64,000 nt of DNA from assembly GCF_015291725.1 (NCBI RefSeq), contig NZ_CP030038.1, forward strand, positions 248,001 through 312,000, in the 5' to 3' direction. Positions within the stretch are counted from its first letter, which is position 1; every line of letters begins with the position of its first letter. The stretch comes from Bradyrhizobium sp. CCBAU 51765 (lineage in GTDB: Bacteria; Pseudomonadota; Alphaproteobacteria; Rhizobiales; Xanthobacteraceae). The notes beneath the pieces were generated by a model that searched no databases, had not been told where the DNA came from, and was given only the letters and a program-made list of their open reading frames with translations. Position numbers and translations under genes: made by a program. Positions 8,949 through 15,893 of this stretch are shown piece by piece.

Positions 8949-9203
8949 ATGTCTGCTCAGCGCTCCGCTACCAAGGCCCAGTATACTGCTGGTGTAATCC
9001 AGCGGTTGGCGGCCGCTAACAACGTGGCAGTGGTCGCGACATCGAACGATGTCTTTGCCCATCACGTGACGCGGCTCTCCGGGGATGACGTGAATTTCGA
9101 TCCTATCGAGAATACCATCGTCGCACTCCAGCGCGCCGGGATTTTGGATCGTGTTCAGGCCGTGCGCCTACAGGCGCGCTATCTTCGCGAAAACCGTCCG
9201 TGA
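8949..9203 (+). CDS. Small protein of unknown function, first gene of an overlapping trio
   Basis: 84 residues, from the ATG at 8949, which has GGAGAGG upstream; the longer open frame runs through non-coding DNA after the tRNA. The sequence (SATKAQYTAGVIQRLAAANN, then ATSNDVFAHH, ENTIVALQRAGILD) looks helical and soluble, with no signal peptide. Its stop overlaps the GTG start of the next gene by four bases. If the next gene is a Fic remnant, this could be its partner, but the antitoxin motif (S/T)xxxE(G/N) is not present. Not recognised as a named family. Confidence 0.7.
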   Translation: MSAQRSATKAQYTAGVIQRLAAANNVAVVATSNDVFAHHVTRLSGDDVNFDPIENTIVALQRAGILDRVQAVRLQARYLRENRP

Positions 9204-9394
9204 CGTTTGATCCGTTTGGAGATTTTGCGACGCGCGGATATTTGCGCAACGTCGCAAAAGCCAAGGATCCCGAAATCGTTCAGCGCCTCCTGCACAATTC
9301 TTTCCTGACTGGCATCGATGCGTCATTGGATCATCTCAAGGCGCAATACGAAGCGCAAGAAGTCAAGCGCAAGGGCGGGCAAGGCTTGCAATGA
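9200..9394 (+). CDS. Small protein resembling the N-terminus of Fic proteins (possible remnant)
   Basis: 64 residues, starting with GTG inside the stop of the upstream gene. The opening FDPFGDFATRGYLRN, then KDPEIVQRLLHNSF, resembles from memory the extreme N-terminus of many Fic (AMP-transferase) proteins. The catalytic HPFxxGNGR motif is absent because the frame ends after HLKAQYEAQEVKRKGGQGLQ. It is either a short independent protein or the surviving head of a deleted fic gene. Its stop overlaps the ATG of the next gene (ATGA), so the three genes are probably translated together. Confidence 0.55.
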   Translation: MTFDPFGDFATRGYLRNVAKAKDPEIVQRLLHNSFLTGIDASLDHLKAQYEAQEVKRKGGQGLQ

Positions 9395-10377
9395 CAATTC
9401 TGGTTACCGGCAGCGCAGGCCACCTCGGAGAGGCCCTCTTGCGGACGCTCCGCGGGCGCGGTTGCCCCGCGCGTGGGATCGATCTCAAGCCCTCCCCCTT
9501 CACCGATGCCGTCGGCTCCATCGTCGATCCCGCCTTTGTGCGGCGCCAGATGGACGGCGTCACCGCCGTCATCCACACCGCGACGCTGCACAAGCCGCAT
9601 GTGGCGACGCACTCCAAGCAGGACTTTGTCGACACCAACGTGTCAGGCACGCTCAACCTGCTCGAGGCGGCCGCGGCGGCCGGCGTGAGGAGCTTCGTCT
9701 TCACCAGCACCACCAGCGCGTTCGGCTCGCAGCTGCGCCCCGAGGCGGGGCAGGCCGCGGTGTGGGTCACCGAGGATCTGCCGTCGGTGCCGAAGAACAT
9801 CTACGGCACCACCAAGCTGATGGCCGAGAATCTCTGTGAGCTCTTCTTTCGCGAGCGCGGTTTGCCCGTCGTGGTCTTGCGGACCTCGCGCTTCTTCCCC
9901 GAGGACGACGACGATCCATTGATGCGGTCGGCTTACGCGCTCGAGAACGCGCAGGCCAACGAGCTGCTCTATCGCCGGCTGGATATCGCGGACGCCGTGA
10001 GCGCGCATCTGCTCGCCGTCGAACGCGCGGCCAGAATCGGCTTCGCCCGCTACATCGTCTCGGCCACCAGCCCGTTCGAGCCACGTCATCTCGCCGCGCT
10101 CGCGTGCGATGCGGCGGGCATCGTGCGCGAGCTCTATCCGGAGTGCGCGCAGCTCTATGCGGCGCGCGGCTGGCGGCTCTTCCCCGCGATCGACCGCGTC
10201 TATGTTAACGACCGCGCGCGGCGCGAGCTGGGCTGGCGGCCCGAATTCGACTTCGCGCATGTGCTGCGCAGCCTGCAAGGCGACCGCGATTTTCGCAGCA
10301 TGCTGGCACGCGAGATCGGGTCGAAGGGCTATCATGACACGATGTTCGACGACGGCCCCTACCCTGTCGCCTCGTAA
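9391..10377 (+). CDS. NAD-dependent epimerase/dehydratase (extended SDR)
   Basis: A 328-residue extended short-chain dehydrogenase. It has the NAD site TGSAGHLGEALL at the N-terminus, an acidic turn (RGIDLKPSPFTDAVG), the Ser-rich beta strand (FVFTSTTSAFGS) and the catalytic YGTTK near residue 139. The C-terminal part has RVYVNDRARRELGWRPEFDF, typical of nucleotide-sugar epimerases. The real substrate is unknown, and no sugar-nucleotide genes are adjacent. Its ATG overlaps the stop of the preceding 64-residue gene by four bases. Confidence 0.9.
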   Translation: MTILVTGSAGHLGEALLRTLRGRGCPARGIDLKPSPFTDAVGSIVDPAFVRRQMDGVTAVIHTATLHKPHVATHSKQDFVDTNVSGTLNLLEAAAAAGVRSFVFTSTTSAFGSQLRPEAGQAAVWVTEDLPSVPKNIYGTTKLMAENLCELFFRERGLPVVVLRTSRFFPEDDDDPLMRSAYALENAQANELLYRRLDIADAVSAHLLAVERAARIGFARYIVSATSPFEPRHLAALACDAAGIVRELYPECAQLYAARGWRLFPAIDRVYVNDRARRELGWRPEFDFAHVLRSLQGDRDFRSMLAREIGSKGYHDTMFDDGPYPVAS

Positions 10378-10761
10378 ACGTCGCAATCGCCATTTTGCTC
10401 GATGATTCAGATGTCTGGCCGGCGTCGCCGGGAGCGCGCCAGCCTGAGCCGTTCTACTGTGCATGGGGTTGTTTTCGCGTTTTTGCATGAGCCACCCCTC
10501 GTGCCGTCGGCAAAACGATCCGTGCGCCACTACGATTCCGCGCTGCAGCGAGAGCGTCGCCGTGCAGCGTTCGACCCTTCATTGACATTCCGTCTCAATT
10601 TTTGCGGAGCGTGAACGCGATGCAGGCGGTGCGCTTCTCACCGTTCGCAGATGTGCTAACCTTTTTGCGTCTGTCGTTCTGACGGACCCGAAACTTCGTC
10701 TCTCGACTGGCAAAACCAAAATAATGCGCAGCCCTGACGGCTGCCTTAGGGGAGTGACGCG
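10378..10761. other. Gene-free stretch before the PQQ-dehydrogenase gene
   Basis: 384 bases without a credible coding region or a recognised repeat. A TTGACA occurs at 10582–10587 but has no good -10 box at 16–18 bases. GGGGAG close to the ATG at 10762 is the ribosome-binding site of the next gene. It probably holds that gene's promoter and leader. Confidence 0.5.
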
Positions 10762-12042
10762 ATGAAATTCCATCGATCCGTCTTTCAATCCGTTCTGGCG
10801 CTTGCAGCGGTTGCCCTTCTCGCGGGGACCAGCGCTGGCCATGCGCAACAGCAGGACAAGAGCAAGCCGCTGAAGAAATACGAGTCCGGCACCAAGGAGT
10901 TCTGGACCCATCCGCCGGACGACTGGTTCCTCGGCGACGAGACCGAGGCGCAGAAGGGCCTCGCGCCGCCCTCGGGCCCGCCGACCGGCGCCTCGGATGC
11001 CGAACTCGCCAACATCGTCAAGAAGATCAAGCTGCCGCCGGGCTTCAAGATCGAGGTCTACGCCTCGGGTGTGCTGGCCGCGCGGCAGATGGCCTGGGGT
11101 GACAAGGGCACGCTGTTCGTCGGCTCGTTCGGCCTCGGCAACGTCTATGCCATCAAGGACAACAACGGAAAGAAGGAGGTCAAGACGGTCCTCAAGGGCC
11201 TGAACATGCCCACTGGTCTCGCCTTCAAGGACGGCGCGCTCTACGTCATCGCCGTCGACAAGCTGATCCGCTACGACAACGCCGAAGCCAATCTCGACAA
11301 TCTCGGCCAGGGCAAGGTCGTCTATGACGACATGCCGTCCTATGCCGCGCATGGCTGGAAATACATCGCGGTCGACAAGGAAGGCTGGTTCTTCCTGCCG
11401 TTCGGACCGCCCTTCAACATCGGTATCCCGCCGACCAGCGTCTCGCAGATCCGCCGCGTCGATCCCAAGACCGGCAACGCCGAAATCTGGGCGCTCGGCG
11501 TTCGCAACTCGGTCGGCGGCGACGTCGATCCGCGCACCGGCAAGCTCTGGTTCACCGAGAATGCCCGCGACTGGATCAGCGACGATCTGCCCAGTGACAA
11601 GCTGAACATGATCAACCGGATCGGCGAGCATTTCGGCTATCCCTATTGCCACCAGGGCAATCTGCCCGACGACAAGTTCGCGATGGGCCACAAATGCTCC
11701 GAGTTCACACCGCCCGTGCTGAATCTCGGCGCCCATGTCGCTCCGCTCGGCATGAAGTTCTATACCGGCGACCAATTCCCCGCCGAGTACAAGAACAACA
11801 TCCTGATCGCCGAGCATGGCTCCTGGAACAGGCACAAGTACCAGGGCGCGCGCATCGTGCGCGTGATCGTCGGGCCGGACGGCAAGAATCCCAAGCAGGA
11901 GATCTTCGCCTCCGGCTGGCTTGAGGGTGACCAGGGCTATCTCGGCCGTCCCAACGACATCATCCTCGCCAAGGACGGCTCGATCCTCGTCGCCGACGAT
12001 TGGGCCGGCGCGATCTACCGCATCAGCTACAGCAAGAAGTAG
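10762..12042 (+). CDS. PQQ-dependent sugar/sorbosone dehydrogenase-like periplasmic protein
   Basis: A 426-residue secreted protein. Residues 1–28 are a signal peptide (LALAAVALLAGTSAGHAQ). The rest is a six-bladed propeller of the soluble glucose/sorbosone dehydrogenase type: LPPGFKIEVYASGVLAARQM, MPTGLAFKDGALYV, GVRNSVGGDVDPRTGKLWF, ENARDWISDD, HLGAHVAPLGM-like and IAEHGSWNR, ending GRPNDIILAKDGSILVADDW. The GVRNxxG, ENGRD-like and H-containing motifs are the PQQ/Ca-binding loops of this family. A dihaem cytochrome c gene 207 bases downstream is a plausible electron acceptor. Substrate unknown. Confidence 0.87.
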   Translation: MKFHRSVFQSVLALAAVALLAGTSAGHAQQQDKSKPLKKYESGTKEFWTHPPDDWFLGDETEAQKGLAPPSGPPTGASDAELANIVKKIKLPPGFKIEVYASGVLAARQMAWGDKGTLFVGSFGLGNVYAIKDNNGKKEVKTVLKGLNMPTGLAFKDGALYVIAVDKLIRYDNAEANLDNLGQGKVVYDDMPSYAAHGWKYIAVDKEGWFFLPFGPPFNIGIPPTSVSQIRRVDPKTGNAEIWALGVRNSVGGDVDPRTGKLWFTENARDWISDDLPSDKLNMINRIGEHFGYPYCHQGNLPDDKFAMGHKCSEFTPPVLNLGAHVAPLGMKFYTGDQFPAEYKNNILIAEHGSWNRHKYQGARIVRVIVGPDGKNPKQEIFASGWLEGDQGYLGRPNDIILAKDGSILVADDWAGAIYRISYSKK

Positions 12043-12056
12043 CGCGCGCACGACAC

Positions 12057-12089
12057 GAGGCTGCGGCGGCCGAAAGGCGCCGCAGCCTC
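12057..12089 (+). terminator. Rho-independent-type terminator hairpin
   Basis: A perfect 12-base stem, GAGGCTGCGGCG (12057–12068) and CGCCGCAGCCTC (12078–12089), with a nine-base loop containing GAAA, then TTCC. It begins 15 bases after the stop of the PQQ-dehydrogenase gene. The T-tract is short. Confidence 0.7.
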
Positions 12090-12110
12090 TTCCATGTCGA
12101 TAGTCCCTCG

Positions 12111-12203
12111 CTGTCGTTCCGGATTGCGCGCCAGCGCAAGTTCGGAACCCGTAACCCCGGCTGGTGGTTATGGATTCCCAGATGCGCAATCGCGCATCGT
12201 GCC
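12111..12203. repeat. Palindromic intergenic repeat, class B, degenerate copy 2
   Basis: Starts CTGTCGTTCCGG and includes the class B middle TGGTTATGGATTCCCAG, but the right end (GCGCATCGTGCCCC) no longer matches CCGGGACGACAG well. It lies between the PQQ-dehydrogenase and cytochrome c genes. Confidence 0.6.
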
Positions 12204-12249
12204 CCGCACGCCTCCCGAATGATGAGCTCGATAGATCGGATTCCTCACC

Positions 12250-12843
12250 ATGCGCCGCCAGGTTTCTTCGTACGCAATCGGCGCGCTGTCGCTCGCTGCG
12301 CTCGCATTCATCCCGGCCCGAGCCGCTGACAATGCCGCGATCAAGGAAAAGGCCGCCGTCTGCTCCGGCTGTCACGGCGAGAACGGCATCTCGCAGACCG
12401 AGAACGTCCCCTCGCTCGCCGGCCAGCCGGATCAGTTCATCCAATGGCAGCTGGTGTTCTTCCGCGCCGGCTCGCGCAAGAACGAGCAGATGCAGCCGAT
12501 CGTCGAGGAGATCACCAACGAGGACATCCGCAATTTCGGCGCCTATTTTTCTTCGCTGGCGCCGCCGAAGGGTGCCGAGGACGGAGATCCGGACCTGTCG
12601 AAGAAGGGCGCGCAGGTTGCCGCCGGCCGCCGCTGCGCTTCATGCCACACGGACAGCTATGCCGGCACCAAGGCGGTCGCGCGGCTCGCGGGACAACGCG
12701 AGGAATATCTCGTCAAGGCGCTGCACGACTACAAGGCCGGCCAGCGCGTCGGCGGCGGCGTCGCCGCGATGGCTGATGTCGCCTATCACATGAGCGACGA
12801 GGAGATTACGGCGGTGTCACACTATCTCGCGCATCTGAAATAA
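12250..12843 (+). CDS. Dihaem cytochrome c (c4/c553-like), periplasmic
   Basis: A 197-residue protein with a signal peptide (residues 1–26, ending ARA) and two CXXCH haem sites: CSGCH at 38–42 and CASCH at 129–133. The two halves are similar, each with LAGQ before a Gln/Tyr-rich helix (LAGQPDQFIQWQL and LAGQREEYLVKAL), as in c4-type cytochromes that arose by duplication. Candidate Met ligands lie in both halves (KNEQMQPIVEEI, GVAAMADVAYHMSDEE). It probably accepts electrons from a periplasmic dehydrogenase, perhaps the PQQ-type enzyme upstream. Confidence 0.93.
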   Translation: MRRQVSSYAIGALSLAALAFIPARAADNAAIKEKAAVCSGCHGENGISQTENVPSLAGQPDQFIQWQLVFFRAGSRKNEQMQPIVEEITNEDIRNFGAYFSSLAPPKGAEDGDPDLSKKGAQVAAGRRCASCHTDSYAGTKAVARLAGQREEYLVKALHDYKAGQRVGGGVAAMADVAYHMSDEEITAVSHYLAHLK

Positions 12844-12868
12844 CGCGGAGCTGTTTCGGCAAACTCCA

Positions 12869-12901
12869 CTGTCGTCCCGGACAAGCGAAGCGCAGATCCG
12901 G
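12869..12901. repeat. Class B repeat copy 3, left part, split by the IS110 element
   Basis: CTGTCGTCCCGGACAAGCG and onward to GATCCGG at 12901, where the IS begins. The remainder resumes at GGGACCCATA from 14010 and ends at 14125 with CCCGGGACGACAG. Confidence 0.85.
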
Positions 12902-12907
12902 CAACTG

Positions 12908-13849
12908 TTATGTTGATGGTGCGATTTTATAGGGTTTTCGGTCGCGCAGCATTGCGTTGAGGATGGTCAGCAGCTTCCTTGCGACAGCAATGAGGGCGAG
13001 CTTTGCTGGTTTGCCGGCCAGACGGAGCCGGTCATAGAAGATTTTGAAGTGATCGGCGCGACGAACGGCGTTGAGAGCAGCCATGTAGAGGGCGTCGCGG
13101 ACGCGCTTTCGTCCGCCGCCGATCTTGCGCTTGCCACGATAAGCCCCGCTATCGACATTGAAGGGAGCCAGGCCGGCAAGAGCGGCCACCTCCTTTGGCC
13201 CGAGACGCCCAAGTTCGGGCATCTGGGTGAGGAGTTGCATGCAAGCGACGGGTCCCACGCCGGGCACCGAGCGCATCAACTGTGCATCATTGGCAAGCTC
13301 CGGTTCGGCTTTGACGAGCGCATGAATCTCAGTGTCGATTTCGGCGATCTCATCATTGAGGACCTCGATGAGGCGAGCGATGCGTTCCACCATGGCGCGG
13401 TCCTCGGCTTCGCTGCGGCGGTTCTTTTCCTGGGCCCTCATGGCAACCAGTTGGTCCCGCCGTTTTGCAAGCCTTGCCAAAGTGTTGCGAGCAGGCGTCG
13501 CGGCCTGCTCGGTGGCGGGCTTCATGGCGCGGGCAAAGGCCGCCAGCATCCGCGCATCGATCGGATCGGTCTTGGCGAGCTGGCCGCTGGCGCGGGCAAA
13601 GTCGCGGGCACGGGCCGGATTGATCCGGGCAAAGCGGATGCCGGCCCGATGCAGAGCCTCCCGAAGCTCGAGGTCATAGACCCCCGTAGCCTCGAAGACG
13701 ATCAGCGCATCGCATCGCCAACGCGCCACCAGCTGTGTGATGGCCTGTGTCGCGTTGGCGATGCGTTCCGCTACGCCGATGGCCTCATCGAAAATATCAA
13801 GGTGATGTTTGGAGATGTCGATCCCGACGCAACGAGAGGATATGATCAC
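12908..13849 (-). CDS. IS110-family transposase (RuvC-like DEDD recombinase)
   Basis: 313 residues, from a GTG at 13849. The N-terminal DEDD RuvC-like domain has D11 (GIDISKHHLDIF), E53 (VFEATGVYD), D95 and D98 (KTDPIDARMLA). A coiled linker (about 120–180) follows, then the Transposase_20 domain with SVPGVGP and the catalytic Ser at 234 (LAPFNVDSGAYRGKRKIGGG). These positions equal the IS621 residues 11/60/102/105/241 with a constant offset of 7 after the first. The protein is full length and intact. It recombines DNA using a bridge RNA probably encoded just upstream. Confidence 0.96.
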   Translation of the reverse strand: MIISSRCVGIDISKHHLDIFDEAIGVAERIANATQAITQLVARWRCDALIVFEATGVYDLELREALHRAGIRFARINPARARDFARASGQLAKTDPIDARMLAAFARAMKPATEQAATPARNTLARLAKRRDQLVAMRAQEKNRRSEAEDRAMVERIARLIEVLNDEIAEIDTEIHALVKAEPELANDAQLMRSVPGVGPVACMQLLTQMPELGRLGPKEVAALAGLAPFNVDSGAYRGKRKIGGGRKRVRDALYMAALNAVRRADHFKIFYDRLRLAGKPAKLALIAVARKLLTILNAMLRDRKPYKIAPST

Positions 13850-14009
13850 GGTGCCTGTCCCTGTGATGCGAGGTCTGTTGACGCAGCCTCGTGCAACTGT
13901 TCAGGTTGACAGATGGAACGGGCGGGAGACCGAGCCGGCTCACGGCGTCAAGCGCCAAGGACCCAACGGCTTCCCGCCCACCATCATCATGCCAGACTTC
14001 CCAGACACA
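13850..14009 (-). ncRNA. Predicted bridge RNA of the IS110 element
   Basis: Non-coding left end of the element, read on the transposase strand. The first loop is closed by an 8-base stem (13972–13979 with 13920–13927). It holds TGGGTCC (13959–13965), matching one flank of the target, and AGCCGG (within 13935–13941), matching the other flank ATCCGG with one mismatch. The second loop contains an inner hairpin CGAGG/CCTCG (13869–13891). It holds AACAGTTGC (13893–13901), identical to one element end, and CACAGG (13860–13865), complementary to the other end plus core. In both loops the sense guide comes first and the antisense guide second. This is prediction only; RNA ends are unknown. Confidence 0.68.
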
Positions 14010-14125
14010 GGGACCCATACCCACAGGACGTTGTTTTGCGATGACTCGGAGTGGGAGCATCGCCTCGCACTGCCGCCTGTGGTTATGGATCCCGGGTTCG
14101 CGCTGCGCGCGCCCCGGGACGACAG
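14010..14125. repeat. Class B repeat copy 3, right part
   Basis: Continues the repeat interrupted at 12901: GGGACCCATACCCACAGG, a middle shared with copy 1 (TTTTGCGATGACTCGGAG, GTGGTTATGGATCCC), and the closing arm CCCCGGGACGACAG, inverted to the left arm at 12869. Confidence 0.85.
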
Positions 14126-14144
14126 CGGATTGTGTGGCTACGAC

Positions 14145-15068
14145 CTACCCTGCCCGCTGCCTCTCATACGCCTTCAGATGCGTGTACGCGATACGCAGCT
14201 TCGGCACCGGCACCTTGGCGGCGTCGGCGCGCGCGATGAGGTCGCCGATGACGTGATCGGCCTCGACTGGCAAGCCAGCCTTGATGTCGCGGAACATCGA
14301 GGCGGTCATCGGCGAGCCTTCGGCGGTGAGGTTGCCCTTCACCCGCTCGAAGAACGGCCCGCCCGGCGGATAGCCCGATGCAGTCGCGACCGAGCTCGTC
14401 TCGTCCAGCATGCCGAGCAGGAAGTCCCGGCCGCCCGGAGCCGCCAGGATGTCACCGACCGCGGCGCGCATCAGGCTGGTGCTTGCCGCGAGCGAGGATA
14501 GGAACACCCACTTCTCCCACATGTCCTGCATGATGTTCTGGCTGGCGGTGGCGCCCGTGATGCCGCTCTTGAAGGCTTCGTCGATCGCCTTCACCCGGTC
14601 CGACATCTTGCCGTCGCGCTCGCCGTAATTGATCGACTGCATCGGCTGGAGCTGCACCACCTCGCGCTTCTCGTTCAAGGTCGCGGCGATGGCGCAGAGG
14701 CCGCCGAGCACCCGCTCCTTGCCGAACCTGGCATCCAGCGTGTCGAGATGCTTCATGCCGTTGAGCATCGGAATGATCGCGGTGTTCGGTCCGACCGCCG
14801 CGGCAAACGACTTGATGGCGTCGTCGAGGTCGAACGCCTTGCAGCTCAGGAGCACGACGTCGAACTTGTCCTTGAGCGCGTCCGCCTGCACGGTCGGCGG
14901 ATTTTTCAAGGTCACGTCGCCATTCGGGCTCTTGATGACGAGGCCGGCGGTTGCGAGCTCGCTGGCGCGTCGTGGCCTGACCAGGAAGGTGACGTCGCGG
15001 CCGGCCTGCAACAGCCTGCCACCAAAATAGCCGCCAATGGCGCCGGCGCCGACCACGAGGATACGCAT
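14145..15068 (-). CDS. 2-dehydropantoate 2-reductase (ketopantoate reductase family)
   Basis: A 307-residue protein of the ApbA/PanE family. The NADPH site MRILVVGAGAIGGYFGGRL is at the N-terminus. ApbA motifs follow: VLLSCKAFDLDDAI, the IIPMLNGMKH helix with the invariant Asn, and a C-terminal catalytic Lys region (MWEKWVFLSSLAA). It would reduce ketopantoate to pantoate for CoA synthesis. Rhizobia carry several paralogues and the local context gives no pathway link, so the substrate may differ. Confidence 0.87.
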   Translation of the reverse strand: MRILVVGAGAIGGYFGGRLLQAGRDVTFLVRPRRASELATAGLVIKSPNGDVTLKNPPTVQADALKDKFDVVLLSCKAFDLDDAIKSFAAAVGPNTAIIPMLNGMKHLDTLDARFGKERVLGGLCAIAATLNEKREVVQLQPMQSINYGERDGKMSDRVKAIDEAFKSGITGATASQNIMQDMWEKWVFLSSLAASTSLMRAAVGDILAAPGGRDFLLGMLDETSSVATASGYPPGGPFFERVKGNLTAEGSPMTASMFRDIKAGLPVEADHVIGDLIARADAAKVPVPKLRIAYTHLKAYERQRAG

Positions 15069-15103
15069 AGAGATGCTCCGCTATTGTTGTTCTTAAGGAA
15101 AGG

Positions 15104-15196
15104 CGCGAGTGGCGAATAGGGAGTAGCGAATAGGATAGCAAGCGCTGGAATGCGAGTCACGTTTCCACTACTCGCCATTCGCCATTCACTACTCGC
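15104..15196. repeat. Imperfect inverted repeat, GCGAGTGGCGAATAGGGAGTAG class
   Basis: The left arm (GCGAGTGGCGAATAGGGAGT) is mirrored on the right by ACTACTCGCCATTCGCCATTC and ACTACTCGCC. The element spans the gap between two same-strand genes, and its right end overlaps the last codons of the isomerase-like gene (stop at 15189). Confidence 0.65.
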
Positions 15197-15809
15197 CCTT
15201 CTCGAGCACCATCTCCTCGACTTCGCGCAGCTGTTCCTTGCCGAAGAACATCTCGTTGGCGACGAAGAAGGTCGGCGAACCGAAGGCGCCGCGGGCGACC
15301 GCCTCCTCGGTGTTCTTGATCAGTTTGCCCTTGACCTCGGGTTCCCCAGCGCGGGCGAACAACCGTTGCGCGTCGAGGCCAGAGGACGCCAGCGCCTTCG
15401 CCGCGATTTCAGGATCGTCCATCTTCTTCGGCTCGCGCCACATGTGGTGGAAGGCGGCCTCGACATATTTCTCGAACACGCCCTCGAGCTGCGCCGCGAT
15501 TGCCGCGCGCATCAGGTTCAGCGTGTTGACGGGGAAATGCGGATTCCAGACATAGGGCTGGACATGGAAGCGCTTGATGAAACGCTCGGTCTCGACCGCC
15601 TGGAATTCGCGCTTGTTCTTGATGCCGGCCAGGGTCTCCGCCGGCGACTTGTTGTTGGTCGACTTGAAGATGCCGCCGAGCAGGATCGGCACATACTCGA
15701 ACTTGACGCCGATCCGCTGCTCGATCGCCGGAATCGCCAGATGGCTGAGATAGGCGTTGGGGCTGCCGAAGTCGAACAGGAATTGCGGGGCGGTGCGGGT
15801 CAAAATCAT
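15189..15809 (-). CDS. 2-hydroxychromene-2-carboxylate isomerase family protein (DsbA fold)
   Basis: 206 residues with the HCCA isomerase/kappa GST pattern: FLFDFGSPNAYLSHLAIPAI at the start with the catalytic-type Ser, YVPILLGGIFKSTNN, and a C-terminal GAFGSPTFFVANEMFFGKEQL carrying the cis-Pro loop. The family uses glutathione and a thioredoxin-like fold. Classic members isomerise chromene carboxylates in naphthalene degradation, but no degradation genes are adjacent, so the substrate is unknown. The frame ends inside an inverted repeat. Confidence 0.9.
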   Translation of the reverse strand: MILTRTAPQFLFDFGSPNAYLSHLAIPAIEQRIGVKFEYVPILLGGIFKSTNNKSPAETLAGIKNKREFQAVETERFIKRFHVQPYVWNPHFPVNTLNLMRAAIAAQLEGVFEKYVEAAFHHMWREPKKMDDPEIAAKALASSGLDAQRLFARAGEPEVKGKLIKNTEEAVARGAFGSPTFFVANEMFFGKEQLREVEEMVLEKGE

Positions 15810-15893
15810 TCTCCCTGACGTCGCTTTTCGTCATTGTGGCGCAGGCCGCGCCACAGGTCCACCGTTTAATGACGGTCATAATACTTAAGGCCG

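Larger units (their letters stand above)
12902..14009 (-). mobile_element. IS110-family insertion sequence (about 1.1 kb) in a palindromic repeat
   Basis: Boundaries were set by restoring the broken class B repeat: left flank GATCCGG, right flank GGGACCCATA. GG is present on both sides, as expected if a two-base GG core was shared at recombination. There are no terminal inverted repeats and no longer target duplication, both typical of IS110. The transposase stop lies only about six bases from the left end, while 160 non-coding bases lie upstream of its start. This is the IS110-group layout, as opposed to IS1111. Nothing appears broken, so the element may be active. Confidence 0.88.

Noticed and set aside
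10579..12444. Long minus-strand open frame (621 codons) across the PQQ-dehydrogenase gene
   Set aside because: It is the antisense shadow of a GC-rich gene: low-complexity Arg/Asp/Glu/Gly composition, no family motifs, and it covers a real gene with signal peptide and terminator.
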